From assembly GCA_020081605.1 (NCBI GenBank), contig JAHREC010000011.1:310001-374000 (forward strand): 64,000 nt of DNA, written 5' to 3'. The translations under genes were made by a program, and so were the position numbers. The notes below the pieces were generated by a model that saw only the letters and a list, made by a program, of their open reading frames with translations, searched no databases and was not told where the DNA came from. This document shows positions 23,469 through 35,524 of this stretch, one piece after another; the first letter of the stretch is position 1, and each line of letters opens with the position of its first letter. The DNA comes from Albifimbria verrucaria (taxonomy: Eukaryota > Ascomycota > Sordariomycetes > Hypocreales > Stachybotryaceae).

Positions 23469-25479
23469 TGTGTGGAAAAGACGGATGACCGACGAAATGC
23501 GAGACAGCTTGACAATTCGAGTAAGTAGATTGATAATAAAGTTCCAGCAATACAATATTAAAAGTCACGATGGTATATATGGTATTGAGGAAGTGGTATT
23601 AGAATGGACGAGCATGCGAGATACTTAAAGCATTCTGGAGCAATTTCATTTGCTGCATATTGGCGACACGAGCTGACAATAAGATTAAAAAAATCCTTCG
23701 AGCATGTGTCACCTTCCTAAAAGGCATTAGTGTTGCAGTTTGCCAAGAGCTTGGAGCCTCACAGGCCGCGTCTGAACCAGTAAGTCAAAATGGATGATAT
23801 TGTTAAGTACAGGTGGGAAACGGTTTAGATACATGATTTTGACGGTGAAACAATCCCTATTTACCGTTACACCCTATGTCTTTTCAAGGGATCGGTTGGA
23901 AAATGTAGGTTAGGAGCCAAGTAATGCAATTTCTCCAAGCTAGCCCTGTGTAACACGTTCCAATGTCTGATAGTGGGTCTCCAGCAGATATAGCCTCGTA
24001 ATCACACGACGTACCCTTACGTATGGGGGTTCTATAGCCTATAAATACAACTACGTTACATTGTCATGGCTGCCTTTCACTTGCAGAGCTCAGCCTCTAT
24101 CACAGTAGGTAGTTACAAACAGAATAATATTTAGTTTTATGTTAATAAGGATATGTGGAACATAAGACGATATAGGTAATTCTTCGAAGAGCTGGGAAAG
24201 ACAAGTTGATGTGTACTTGGTTTTCATCAAACTCTGGTATGCGGTGGCTTTGCTGACTATATTTGTGTTCAAATTGAGTAATGAAGAAACGGAGGCCTCT
24301 TAGTCGACTTAGTGACTATTGATGCTGGAAACTTAGGAGACTAGTCATGACGGGATGGTTGTTGGTGCTCGTTACCTTACATCTTTGGGTATCAACTTAA
24401 GTGCAATTATTCACTGTGCAGGCCAAGTGACTATACAGAATAATTTCTCGCGCAGGGTTCCATTCGTTCGATCATTCAGCCCACATCTTGCCAACAAATA
24501 GGGCCCTACGAAGCATGATTCAGCAGTAAGGATGTCTCTTTGTATGTAGTTACGTGGAAGCCTATACGAGGAGGTGATGCTCGTTACAGGGCGGGCGACA
24601 AGTGAGGTGCCTTAGATATGATCGCCTGTTGCCCAACTGCTATTAACAATAAAGGCGGGCTTTATGAGAAAGCTGGATTCAGTTGGGACTAGGAGGACAA
24701 CAACTTCGGCTAGCTCTTCGGCAAGGGAGATTTGGCTCATTGAAAATGGCTGCCTGACGGTTTCTATACATTTCCACGATACAATGCACCATAGGCGTAT
24801 CGACTGGGATTGTGTAGACAGAATTGATTCTTACACAAGCCGCATTAAACAAAAGAGGCGTCATCCAAGCTGTTTAAAGGGCTTCTGATTTGCTTAGACG
24901 AGATACTGCCTACACTCATCCGTCTGGTTTCCGAAAGCCCCAATCAAGTGCTGAAAAGGAAACTAAGTCAATCGAGTGGTTTTGAATGGCGTTGTTGATT
25001 TTCCAGAAGATATCACATTACGTGATGGAATGAGAATGCATCACTACCTTAGTAAACCAAATCACGCAAATATCCAGGAGTCCCCCAACCTAGGCCGATG
25101 CCGAGGCACTAGCCAAAGAAGTTATGGTCACTGTCGGCACCCCGCTATGTTATAAGGTTTGACTGGTGATCAAGATCATTTACTTGAGCTAGTGACAAAG
25201 TTTGTGGGAACTACTGCTTGCGACAGGTTAATACTCCCATCCCGCCCGAGCTGGGACGAAATGCGCGCCAGTCGGTATCCCACTGGAAATGGTTCTGGAA
25301 TGCAGCAGTACCTGTCAAACTGGCTTACTAGTAAAGTTTTATCACCAATTCATAGATATTATTGATTTACGCTTCCGTGGTGCCTCAAAAGAAATATTTA
25401 AAGGCAAAGGCTCCCTCATCAGCTAGCGACTATTATGCCTTCCATTGATCATCAGAACTGCTTCTTCTAAATCTCAACC
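23469..25479. other. Gene-free stretch
   Basis: About 2 kb without a supportable gene. Short open frames at 24090-24272 and 24664-24888 lack family features. The last 100 bases before 25480 contain a TATTTAAAG-type element near 25395, placed as a promoter for the reductase gene. Confidence 0.45.
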
Positions 25480-26432
25480 ATGTCCACTATTCAGAAAGTA
25501 GCAGTCGTCGGTGGGTCCGGAAACTTTGGTCCCTCGATCATCCATGCACTTCAAGATGCTGGTTTCCAGGTCACTGCAATCTCACGGACCGGTTCTACTG
25601 CGACATTTCCCGAAGATATCCCCGTCAAGCGGGTTGATTTCAAATCCATAGAAGAGCTCAAAAATGCGTTTGCTGGCCAGGATGCTATTGTCTCCGTCGT
25701 TGGCGGGCCTGCCTTTGGAGATCAGCCGGCCATGATTGATGCAGCGCTAGCAGCCGGTGTCAAACGCTTCCTACCCTCCGAGTACGGTGGACGTCTTGAT
25801 CTACCAGGAGTTGAAGATACAAGTTTCGGTTCCATGGTAGCCAGCAAGATTGATACGCGCAAATATTTGCAGGAGAAGGCTAAGCAACACCCTACGTTCA
25901 CATGGACTGGTGTGGCCAATGGTCTTGGGCTCGATTTTGTAAGTGGTTCGCGACTAAGCCTTATATAAGCCTACTAATCATTCGACAGTGCCTCCCTACT
26001 GGTATACTGGGTCTTGATAAGAATTCGAAAACAGCGACAATTTTTGACTCAGGTAACGAGCGCCTACAAACTGTCAGCATTGCCTTTATCGGTCAGGCAG
26101 TGGCCGCTGTGTTAAAGAACCCAGATCAAACTGCCAATCGTTATGTTAACGTCGTCGAGTTTGAGACATCGCAGAATGAGCTCGTTCATCTAGCTGAGAC
26201 TGCCTCAAAGTCAAAATGGACAATCACCCAATCTCAAACTGTGGACGAAGAGCTTACTGGAAAGGAAAAATTGGCAAATGGCGACTTTAGTGCATTTGTT
26301 AACTTTTTACGGTCTTTCTTCCTTGCGGACGGTGCAGGAAGGGCGCCCCAGGCAGAAGAATACGACAACGAGTTGCTGGGTCTAAAGAAAGGAAATTTGA
26401 AGGCATTCATGGAAAAGTGGATTGAGGAATGA
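25480..26432 (+). CDS. NmrA-like/isoflavone-reductase-like NAD(P)-binding protein
   Basis: Intact two-exon gene (25480-25938, 25989-26432), 300 residues. The N-terminal Rossmann motif is VAVVGGSGNFGPSIIHAL (GxxGxxG), and TAISRTGS follows strand 2, where an Arg favours NADPH. FLPSEYGGRLD corresponds to the conserved P-S-E-F/Y-G motif of the isoflavone-reductase/NmrA-like family. Members reduce aromatic or phenylpropanoid substrates, or act as NADP sensors. It is first in a run of small redox genes. A catalytic reductase is more likely than a nitrogen regulator because the substrate-loop PSEYG is kept, but the substrate is unknown. Confidence 0.88.
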
Positions 26433-27746
26433 AAGCACATAATTTTTCACACCGCTTAGGAAGAACATATCATATAGGGTCATGTCTACATCCATTTAAC
26501 TGACTAAACGCCGTGAAATGCTACACTAAGCAAATCATCTTGTATGGAGTTGACTTCAGTAGAACAAACTTATAGGACCTGCGTAAGGTGGAATGCGCTC
26601 TCGCTTTTATCGTAGGGTGAAGAAAATGCACCAGACAAACAACGCCTTACTCACCATGCTGGTATGTAACGCAACTTGCTGTTACTATAGATTGGCTCTT
26701 TAGTTTGGATATATGTAGCAAAACGCAACGCTAATAAATATGTTGTCGGAAAATACACAAGGTGTACGAAATCTTTAGTTCTAACCCGGTTCTAGTTGGC
26801 CAAACTCCTAGCTCACGACATTTTCTGCGGCTTTGAAGGCTCAAGCAGATGAGAAAGTTTGTAGGAAATGTGCAGAATTGAACCTCAGCCTTGATAGATA
26901 GATATGTTAGAACCGCCACGAGGAGAATTAGTGACTTAATGTTCCATCGATTAGTGAGAGCTCCTGCCATTTTTCTTTTCTTTGGACTCCCTATATGCCA
27001 AGGTAAGCTAACTGTCACGAGGGATATGGACTGGGTAGATTTGAGTATGCTACATATATTCAGTAGGCAAAATAGCCGTCCTTTTGAAGGCTGAAAGAAC
27101 TCAAGGTACAATAGTATACACATATCTAGTTCTTGAAGCCTGAAACGATGGCCTCAAGACATGATCATAACAAGACAAAGAGGAATTCAGTTTACTGTTC
27201 TGAATGTTGGCCAAACCATCCACCTCTTAAGCCCGGCTTACTCGTGGGGATAATGCCAAGTTGCATAATCTTGGGCGGGCATCCCTGAGAGCGCCGAGCG
27301 GGCCGGTTTACTCTTTTGGGATGGATGGTTTGGGCTTTACGCTGAACAAACGCAACGAGAGAATAGGACTTGGGTTGGCTCAGCGCCACTCGGCAAGGTT
27401 TATGTAGACGGGATAGACCGTGTCGCATTCACATCACCAACAATTGTGAAGTAACCCGCTTATTGGCATAGAGTATAGCCGATCCACTTGTAAAGCACGA
27501 TTGTGGTTAAAGGAGTTGGTTTTGTGCATTTTTAACAGGCCTCGGCAACCCGCCGGCGAGTGGGTGGCCGGGGTTGTTCGCTGACTCGGCGAGAGCGGAA
27601 CCAGCCCTAGAATCTGCAGCTGCTCCAACCAATACATATTATGTTGTACGCCTAGAAACTGCCTCATGAAAAATATATATAAGATTCTAGCACAAGCATT
27701 CGTTTGAAAAATCCATGACAATTACTCTTCAGTGATATCTAGCATC
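26433..27746. other. Intergenic region with GC-rich palindromic stretch
   Basis: About 1.3 kb with no supported gene. Between 27540 and 27600, close upstream of the nitroreductase, the sequence becomes GC-rich and includes CGGCAACCCG (27542-27551), which has a CGG-N4-CCG arrangement like a Zn2Cys6 regulator site, and the palindrome CTCGGCGAG. The regulatory reading is inference. Confidence 0.35.
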
Positions 27747-28428
27747 ATGGCCTCAAGCGGGAATTCCGAACAGTTTCTCAAACTCATACAAAACCGTCGC
27801 ACTTACTATGAGCTAAGTAGCGAATCAACAATCTCTACATCGCAGGTCGAGGAGATTGTGCAGCAATCACTCGCCCACGTTCCAAGCAGCTTCAACTCAC
27901 AGTCTACCCGAGTGATCGTCCTATTTAAATCCGAACACGAAAAGCTATGGGACATTGTTACCGAAGTGCTCAAAGCAAAGGTACCAGAGGCTAAATGGGC
28001 CCCCACAGGCCGAAAGATGGCCATGTTTAAGCAGTCGCTGGGAACTGTAAGTGACCTATGCTGTAGAGGCACTATGCTACAATGTATGAGAATACTAACC
28101 AATAACTTAGATCATGTTCTTCGAAGATCAATCTGTTGTCAAGAACTACGAGGAGAAGTTCCCATCGTATGCTAAACACTTTAATACATGGGCGACTCAA
28201 TCAGATGCAATGCTGCAGTTTGCAATTTGGACGGCACTCGAGGCTGAGGGACTTGGTGCCAATTTGCAGCATTACAACCCAATCATTGATGAAAAGGTGG
28301 CCAAGGCTTGGGATGTTCCGCAGGACTGGAAGCTCAATGCTCAGCTGGTATTTGGTGGACGCACAAATGAACCTTCTGAAAAGACCTTCATGCCGCTTGA
28401 GGAGAGGTACAGAGCTTTTGGGAAATAG
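27747..28428 (+). CDS. Nitroreductase-family protein (Frm2/Hbn1-like)
   Basis: Intact two-exon gene (27747-28046, 28111-28428), 205 residues, the usual size of fungal Frm2/Hbn1-type nitroreductases. These are FMN-dependent, NAD(P)H-using enzymes acting on nitroaromatics and linked to oxidative-stress handling. Visible family features are an N-terminal NRRTYYEL helix for FMN phosphate contact, SSFNSQSTRVIVLF, KYPSYA-like EKFPSYAKHF, and the late AEGLGANLQHYNP. The ATG at 27747 is preferred over 27732 because the family begins close to the FMN helix. With NmrA-like, GST and SMP-30 genes nearby it forms a detoxification-flavoured stretch. Confidence 0.88.
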
Positions 28429-30609
28429 GGTTATGAAATATGATTTCTTGAGGGCAAAGGTATGATAAAATCCTGGCCTGGTACTTATATTATGATGTTC
28501 CTTTGCGCGCTTGAATGGAGACACTCATAACTGTTTTGCGTGAGCTAATGTCCATTTAGAAAGCCCAACCAGTCAAGGGCCTAGTGGATATGAAAAATGA
28601 CTTGATCATTCTTGGTTATTGAATAAAGCCCTTCATGTCCAAATTAGACACTCAATATCCCATCCACCAAAATGGCTTACCAGCAACTCCATTTCTTGAA
28701 ACCTCTGAGATTTTATCCTCCAGGCTCCGTAAGCAGTATCAAATGAATGTATGAATGAATGAATGATACCAGGCGCATCCGGAGTCTTTTGTACTTTTAT
28801 CCACTTTTTAGATTTCTAGTCGCTCTCGAACCTTTTAACCCTTAGCTTGCTCTCGTATGCCCTAGCATTGGATGCAGGCCCTTACACCAGTAGTTGCTAA
28901 CGTGTCAGCCGTGGTTAAAATTTACTCATTTAATCATTGACATGGAATATCTCTTCCTGCTACCCTTTTAAACGCCCTCAGGATGAAATGAGGTTGCGTT
29001 GTACTAGATATGACATCAACAAGCCTCAAGTCAATCGAGATCTTATACCCAATATCTTAACACATCTCACAGAAATATTCCTATAGGGTGAAGCTAATTG
29101 AGAAATTCTCGTTGGTTGTAAGATATGCATTCACGTACCTGTGACAGATATAGCGGCAATTTTGAGATGTCTGGGTTAGTATAATCTGTACCGAGCCCAA
29201 CTCCCACCTAGATCTTGAGATACCAGGGCTCAACGCAGGGCGAGACTCAAAAACTACATGACTAATAACTAGACTTAAGCTGATTCATTGCTCATTTCCC
29301 GAGTGCAAGCAAGTAGAGCATCAGACAATTTAATCTCTTTGAGCGTACATATCATTAGTGCTTGTCTACCTGACCATTCTACGTACTCCCTTGGTTCTGT
29401 GAAGAGACTAAACAGACAAAACAGAATGTTTTGATGCAGAAAGACAGCATCGATATGTAACTTGCTAAGTGGATTGGTGTCATACGAGGTAATAAGGCCG
29501 AATGGCAAGATGCACTGCAGAGACCTTTAATCAGAACTCGAATGGTTACCTTGAATGGTCACCTTCCGTAAACAGCGCATACCTCCTTTGCAGAGGCTTG
29601 AGTCACGATGTTGTATTCCTAGTTCTAGACCAAAACCACAGCTTTTAAGCTCTCCTCCTGCTGTGGGAATTGACTGCCTGAACAGGTAATCTGATAATAA
29701 AGCTTCCCGGCCATGAAGGAGCATTACATTTCTATGCATGCATATCCACAAGATAGCCGCGCTTATCATGATGTCGATGGAAATGAAAAGAGTGACCCGA
29801 GCGAACCAAGTAACACTTGTCAAGAATTGAATACGAGGTACTAAAAATCGTGGCTATTACTCCAGCTCGAGAAGTCTTGCCTCATAAGTATTGAGAAGAT
29901 TGCTTATCTACACAAGTCATAGCACTTTAAACATGTTCAAAACGAGGCTCAAATAACCTATCTGAGGCTAAAAACCCCTGTGCTTAGCGTCTAACAATTT
30001 GTTTGGGTTGGTCTTATTGCAGAAGGGTGCTTGAATACGCAGGGCTTCATCCTTCTTCAACCTTAGAGCCTGCAAGGTTTTATTCCCGGCCCACCGATGT
30101 TTTGACATCTCGGCCTTCGGCGCCCACGATTGTCCTGTCCATACCGCCAAGAAGACGGACATCTGCACTTCAATTCCCGACCTCCTGAATATTGTGGGTC
30201 AAGATGCCTGCTTTTGGTCAGGTGGCCGAGACCATGCACCGCCTTCTGTGCTTGTAGCTCGGCCTCGGACAGGCGGCCGGTGGTATTCATATTTCAATGG
30301 ACCTTCCCATTTCGAATCTACTTTATCTTGTAGAATGGGTGTGTTCTCGCATGTGATTTATCTAACATTCTGCCGCATTGAGGATACCACAGTATCATCC
30401 GCCTTTATTCAGTTGCAATTGCCATTTTGTTCGGGCAGGCAAAGCCATAATAAGAGGCCGCTCTTCGTTGATTTCCACCTCTTTATGAAGAGCCCGCATG
30501 AAAACACCTCTAGAAATCATATCTCAACTTATCCATACTCCTTCGATATTTCATCATGGTTGGCCCTTCGTGCGTTTTGTCCTTGATATCACAAACTGTC
30601 TAGGTTGGC
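28429..30609. other. Gene-poor stretch with one doubtful minus-strand gene
   Basis: About 2.2 kb. A GAAT tandem run occurs at about 28742-28766. The only possibly coding part is 29275-29823 on the minus strand, listed separately. Open frames at 30003-30590 show no family features and are not annotated. Confidence 0.4.
29275..29823 (-). CDS. Possible hypothetical gene or fragment
   Basis: Two consecutive minus-strand open frames, 29527-29823 and 29275-29508, could be joined by a short intron that starts GTAACC and ends CTGCAG. The phase does not fit unless one base is missing, as in other genes here. The upper part has one hydrophobic segment (VTLFISIDIMISAAILWIC). The lower part, with LSKLHIDAVFLHQNILF and a helical RQALMICTLKEIKLSDALL, looks protein-like. 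No family is recognised. It may be a remnant of a regulator gene. Confidence 0.2.
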
Positions 30610-31939
30610 ATGGGTATTGGACTGACTAAAAGTCTTGTAGGTTGCTTTTTGCCATTGGAGTGGCATTCAACAGCTTTTCCTTGTCCGAAGCATTGGAAAC
30701 GACTCGGGAGTGTACTGTTCGAGCCGACCCTCCTTCAACCAATAGTTCCATCCCCGTCCGATCCCTCGGCTCCTTAACATTACCAAGCCAGGATTTCTTT
30801 CTCTTCTAAAACCAACCGGAGGACAAAATACGTTGTTTATTTCCTCATTCGCATTGTTTGGAACTGACCAAATCAACCGAATTAATAACATTGCATCTTC
30901 CGTGTCAGGCGGGCTATCTAGCCAGACTCCGGTACGGATCCCTGGCAGTGTCACCTGGCCCAACGATGTGACCTTCGCTCCCAGCTCTGTCTTCGGCACT
31001 GAAGGGGTTATTGTTGGTGGAGGCTTCTTAGTCCCTGGGAAAGGCAACGGTGGTCTCTGGTTTTCCCTTCACAAACTCCTGGGTCCTCGGGCACTCTCAC
31101 CCAGCTAGCCGGTACCAAGGACGGTTGGTTCTACCACAAAGCCGAGTTCGCCGACGTGGATCGGAGTGGCAGTCTCTCCATCGTGTCTTGTCGTGCGCGC
31201 GTGCCACTCGCTGGTGCACCCACCACCATGCTGGTCATTCTTCGTCCCCAGAACCGTGCCCAACCGCTGGGTGTCTGGGTTGAGACGGAGATTGGTACCG
31301 GCTGCGATGCTCTGTTTACCGTCAAAGATTTGAACAACGATGGAGTTCCCGAGATTTTGTCGACCAGTTTCTTTGCTAGCGAGTTCAATCTGTACCACAC
31401 AACTGCATCTAACGGGTTTGCCAATGTAACCAGTGTCAGAAAGATCCCCTTGACAAGACTATTGGCGCCGCCTTCGATGTGGAGGTCGTTGATATCAACG
31501 GCGATGGAAAGTTGGATCTTCTTGTTTCGAACCACCAGCCCAGCGGCGCAAGCCCTCTCCTGCTGTTTACGCCTACGAGATCCCCACGGACATTACTAAC
31601 GCTGCTGGCTACATCCGTCACACTCTTGCAAGGGGTTTCCCCGTCACCCAACCAGGTCTGAATCAAGCTAGTCCTGGATCTCCAACGGCATTTTTCCCAG
31701 ACACTTCCAAGAAGGGACGCCCGTACATCGCCCTGGCTGGGGATGCTGCACAGATTGCTTATGTTTTGGTTCCTGGAACTGCTGCTCGGGGTTGGGACTA
31801 TACAATCACTACGCTTCATAACTGCGGGTGCACTGTTGGTAAATTGGCCGTTGGTGATGTGAATGGTGATGGAAAGACAGAAATCTACGTTCCATGCTAC
31901 GACAACGACCGTGTTGTGGGCTACACTTTTGCCACCTAA
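30610..31939 (+). CDS. Secreted FG-GAP/VCBS repeat protein (five single-base deficits)
   Basis: Secreted beta-propeller-like protein, single exon, 444 residues when frame is restored. The start at 30610 leads into a signal peptide (LLFAIGVAFNSFSLSEA). The body carries FG-GAP/VCBS calcium-binding repeats: AEFADVDRSGSLSIV, VKDLNNDGVPEIL, VVDINGDGKLDLLVSN and VGDVNGDGKTEIYVPC, each with the D-x-D/N-x-D-G loop. Fungal proteins of this layout are extracellular and poorly characterised; some relatives are annotated as integrin-alpha-like or lectin-like. The frame is one base short at 30640-30641, 30752-30755 (C4), 31065-31067 (CCC), about 31436 and 31553-31555 (CCC), the highest density in the window. 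Adding five bases gives a length divisible by three, which supports the model. Confidence 0.75.
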
Positions 31940-32477
31940 TGGCCAAGGGCACATTACTATGTCATCCTGGGAAACATTTCTGGTATCCTAGGCTTGGGGA
32001 GAAAGCCCGCTGTCCGTTTCGAAATGTAGTTAGGTTCCCGGGGGCGGGTTGTGCCAAACCTACGAAGAATAATTCATCATTATGTGCTTGGTCCATATGT
32101 TCCTTCTCAGGTCCAGTTTGTGTATCTAACAACATCGCCTGTGATGAGCAATTGGGCAGTCATGACTGGTGTCCGTCTAGTTAGTCATTGGAATTATCCC
32201 AGAGCTGGACTGATCTTGTCGTGATGCAGGAAAATGAGCCCATTTATAGCTTCGATCTAGCTATACGTTGGAAAATCTCTGAAGGCTGGCTTTGCGTTTA
32301 GTGCATCTAATAAGTGGCATAACAACTATCGTGAATGCCACCAACATAGAGTACTTCTAGTATGATACCACATAAACATTTATGATAACACTTTGGGGCG
32401 GGATTTATCTATTGGTCTAAGCGGCATGTGTAACAACGTTCCATTAGCCTTCATCATAATGGGTGCATAGTGATATA

Positions 32478-33414
32478 TCACAGAGTCAGCATATCCTTCA
32501 TATCCTCAATCGGACCCATGGAAGGATCATATCTTGTCGGCCTACCATGCATCACCTTTTGCCAAGAGGGGCTGTTAACCTTGACATTGGCCCACCGCTG
32601 AAGCTCCTGAGGCACAACATCGGCGTTGCCAACCTCAATCATGCGCAGTAAGAGCGGGAGGAGGTGGCTGTCGAGCAACGTCGGGCCCACTTGAGCTCCG
32701 AAAATCCACTCCGTTTTGTCCCCTAAAGCGCCACTGTGTTTGCCATGTTTTGCAATCTCATCTAGGATGTTTCGCAGGTCGAGTAAAGACTGTTTAATCC
32801 TCTCCGGCTGAAACGCCAGGGCGTTTGTCTCGTTGTGGCTACATGATAGTGTGAGCAAGGCCCATATACCTGGGGAGAAAGCTGAGTGGCAGGTGGGGAA
32901 GATATCAGCTACACGCCATGGAAACGTACAATCTGAGCTTGAATTGGAGAGCTTTGCGGTACTCGGGACTGATATCCGTCCTCGCAAGAATTTCTTGTAC
33001 AGGCGAAGGGTTATATTTTTGCATCTCAGGTGTCGCCTTCTTGTTATTGATTGATAGACCGCTAATTCGATGGATTCTGTCCAGCAGCTCTCTGATGAGA
33101 TCCGCATGGGCTGCTGGCAACAAAGCTGGGTAGTGCGTCTCCGCCAAGTAGAGAGATATAGCCAGGCTATCAGTAAGAGGCTGACTCAATATGCTACCCG
33201 TCAAAGATGGTATCTGTCCTTTCGGATTAATCTTGAGGTATTGCTCTGTGATGTTGTCAAATTTGCTATTGTCCATAAGGGCCAACGTGACTTTGCGGGG
33301 CGTTATCGCGTGATCAGTCAACGGGCCTAGTTGGAGCGTGTGGCGGGCCATCATGGAATAGAGAGAAAACGGAGACGAATACAGTGTGTATTCAGCATTA
33401 TGAAGGTGAGCCAT
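32478..33414 (-). CDS. Glutathione S-transferase-like protein (middle junction unresolved)
   Basis: GST-fold protein. The N-terminal thioredoxin-like domain begins at the ATG at 33414: EYTLYSSPFSLYSMMARHTL, then YLKINPKGQIPSLTG (cis-Pro loop) and LTDSLAISLYLAETHYP (glutathione gamma-glutamyl contact, Glu/Asp-Ser). The helical C-terminal domain has ERIKQSLLDLRNILDEI and GAQVGPTLLDSHLLPLLL. Between the two, near 32885-32940, the frame changes. A GTACGT donor and CCCCAG acceptor (60 nt apart) are present but do not restore phase alone, so a base deficit is likely here as elsewhere. Function is probably glutathione conjugation or peroxide reduction in the cytosol. Confidence 0.72.
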
Positions 33415-34456
33415 GGTGTATTGCTTGTGGGTTGATGCTTCAAAATTCACCGACTTCAAGCTTGAGTTTGGCTCCTGGGGTGTATACACTGCATCCAGAA
33501 ATACAGGGATGTCAAGTGCGCCTTAGGGACAAAGTATTACCGGAGAAGAGATTGACGTACGGTGTGGTATATAACGTTATCTCGTAAGTTGATACTGGTA
33601 AGGCTAAGAGGAAGCACGTATGTGGGGGTTTAGGGAACAAAGATCAACCCGAGAGAGAGGGGCAGAGGAGAAAATAGGCCAGACATCGCGGGGTTAGAAT
33701 GGAAATAACTCCGCAGTTTAGCTGGACATGTTACTGCCAGAAAGAGGAACTGGCCTTGTAAGTAGAGAATGTTTTGAGGGAAATTTACTGCTCGTGCTTT
33801 TGTTCGGGAATCTTAATGAAACGATAATTTTGACCTGGGGCGGCAAAAACTGGTGGATAGATGTTTATAAAGCCCAATAAAGCTGCTAAATGTAACGCTG
33901 TACCCCAACGAGTCAAACCATCAATTGCTGAATGAGTTTGGTATGAATTACACCAACGATTTACTGCTAAGCCTGCTTCCGCTTTATGCAAAGCTTTCTC
34001 GCTAGTAATCACAACCATAAAACACACGCCAACTCGTTTCCTGAGTCTTTTAGATGTGCCGCAGCAGAGACCACACCAGGCTAATGTCTCAACTTGTACA
34101 TTTAATGGTGATGTAAAACGGAAGAAAAAACAGCGTTCTTTGGCATGGTATAAATAGATCTTTCAAACATATCCGACAATTGCGGCAAATTTGATTGTAG
34201 ATACGAAGACGAGCGAGATAAACATGAGCAGCTATCTTCGGAAGGGTTTAAGCCGTTGTTACAGAACGGTATGTGGGGCGTATGGAATGAGTGCTCATTT
34301 CCATTGGATGGACAGTTGTTTAGAGGTCCTCAGGAACTGTTTTAGTGGATGAATCACTGCCTTTGTCAGTTTAAAATCCCACAATGCCGCCCAATGCTTC
34401 TTCCGCCCATCTTGTTCCATCCCCGCACTTGATCTGCACCAGTGTTGACTTTCAAG
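33415..34456. other. Intergenic region
   Basis: About 1 kb between divergent GST and SMP-30 genes. A minus-strand open frame of 80 codons at 33785-34027 contains NRWCNSYQTHSAIDGLTRWG and a hydrophobic ALHLAALLGFINIY stretch. This faintly resembles the last helix of DUF1772 proteins but is too short to call. Confidence 0.35.
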
Positions 34457-35524
34457 ATGACGGCAGCTCAGCCATATGAGAAGAGTATAGTCAAAGAACC
34501 TTTTCTCAGACTCGAGTGTGATCTAGGTGAAGGCCCTTACTACGAGGAGATAACTAATAGTTTACGGATTGTGGATATCAAGAAGAAACAGCTCCATACC
34601 GTTCCCTTGGACGATTTCAACAACTACACGACAACCCAGCTAGATGAACCAATCTCGGTAACAGCTGACATTGCTGGCATTGATCCGAAACGTAAAATTC
34701 TAGTTGCCTTGAAATACGGCCTGGCAATATTAGACCGCGAGAAAGGAGACTACGAATATATTTGTCAGTATGACAAATTCAAGAACGAAAGATTGAGAAG
34801 CAACGATGGTGCTGTTGATCCTAATGGACGCTTTTGGATTGGAAATATGATGGATTTTGGAAAAGGCCCAATGCAACCTGAAGGTAGGACGTGTAATATC
34901 TCGACTTTCTTCCCTGCATCCGACGCTCCAGCTACTCATTATGGATTGAAACTTGGGCACACACTAAGCTGACACAGGATCACTCTACTGCTGGGATCAG
35001 ACCACAAGCACCAAGCATCTAGATTCTCTGACAATCCCCAATGGTATCGGATGGTCTCCAGATAACAAGACCATGTATTTTACGCATTCGTCAGCACGCC
35101 AGGTTTTTTCGTTTGACTATTCCATCACAAATAGCAGTATAAGCAATCAGCGGTTATTTTACGAACACGCCGGTACCGGCGAACCAGATGGGCTCCGCGT
35201 TGACGTCAATGGAAACATTTGGCAAGCCATATATGGCGAGGGCCGAGGTAAGCCAATCAAGGCCCAGTCGTGGAATGCTTGCATGCTAACGCCGATACCA
35301 TAGTATTGAAACTATCCCCGGAGGGTCAGATTATCAGGGAGATTGAGTTGCCAACACGCCACACAACATGTGTGCAATTTGTAGGCACGGATCTTTTCAT
35401 CACATCCGGACAAGACGAAGACGGGGGTGATGAGAGTAAAAGGTGTGGTGGGGCGCTGTTTCGCATCAACGTTGGTGTTGAAGGCCTAAAGCCTTTCCAG
35501 TTCCGATTACGTGGCATCAGTTGA
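34457..35524 (+). CDS. SMP-30/gluconolactonase-like lactonase
   Basis: Intact three-exon gene (34457-34883, 34978-35247, 35304-35524), 305 residues. Six-bladed beta-propeller hydrolase of the SMP-30/gluconolaconase/LRE family, which opens sugar or other lactones with a bound divalent metal. Landmarks are LECDLGEGPYY (metal Glu), LRSNDGAVDPNGRFWIGNM (metal Asn and substrate loop), IPNGIGWSPDNKTMYFT (metal Asn and Asp) and EPDGLRVDVNGNIWQA. All expected ligands are present. No signal peptide, so probably cytosolic. The ATG at 34457 is chosen because the family begins shortly before the GEGP motif. It could act in pectin-derived sugar catabolism given the polygalacturonase and arabinofuranosidase in the window, but that link is speculative. 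Confidence 0.9.

Noticed and set aside
30003..30590. Plus-strand open frames of up to 130 codons
   Set aside because: No domain, signal peptide or splice logic, and the amino-acid composition looks like chance reading.
33785..34027. DUF1772-like C-terminal fragment
   Set aside because: The resemblance is limited to one hydrophobic segment and a loose N-R-W pattern; too weak to annotate as a gene.
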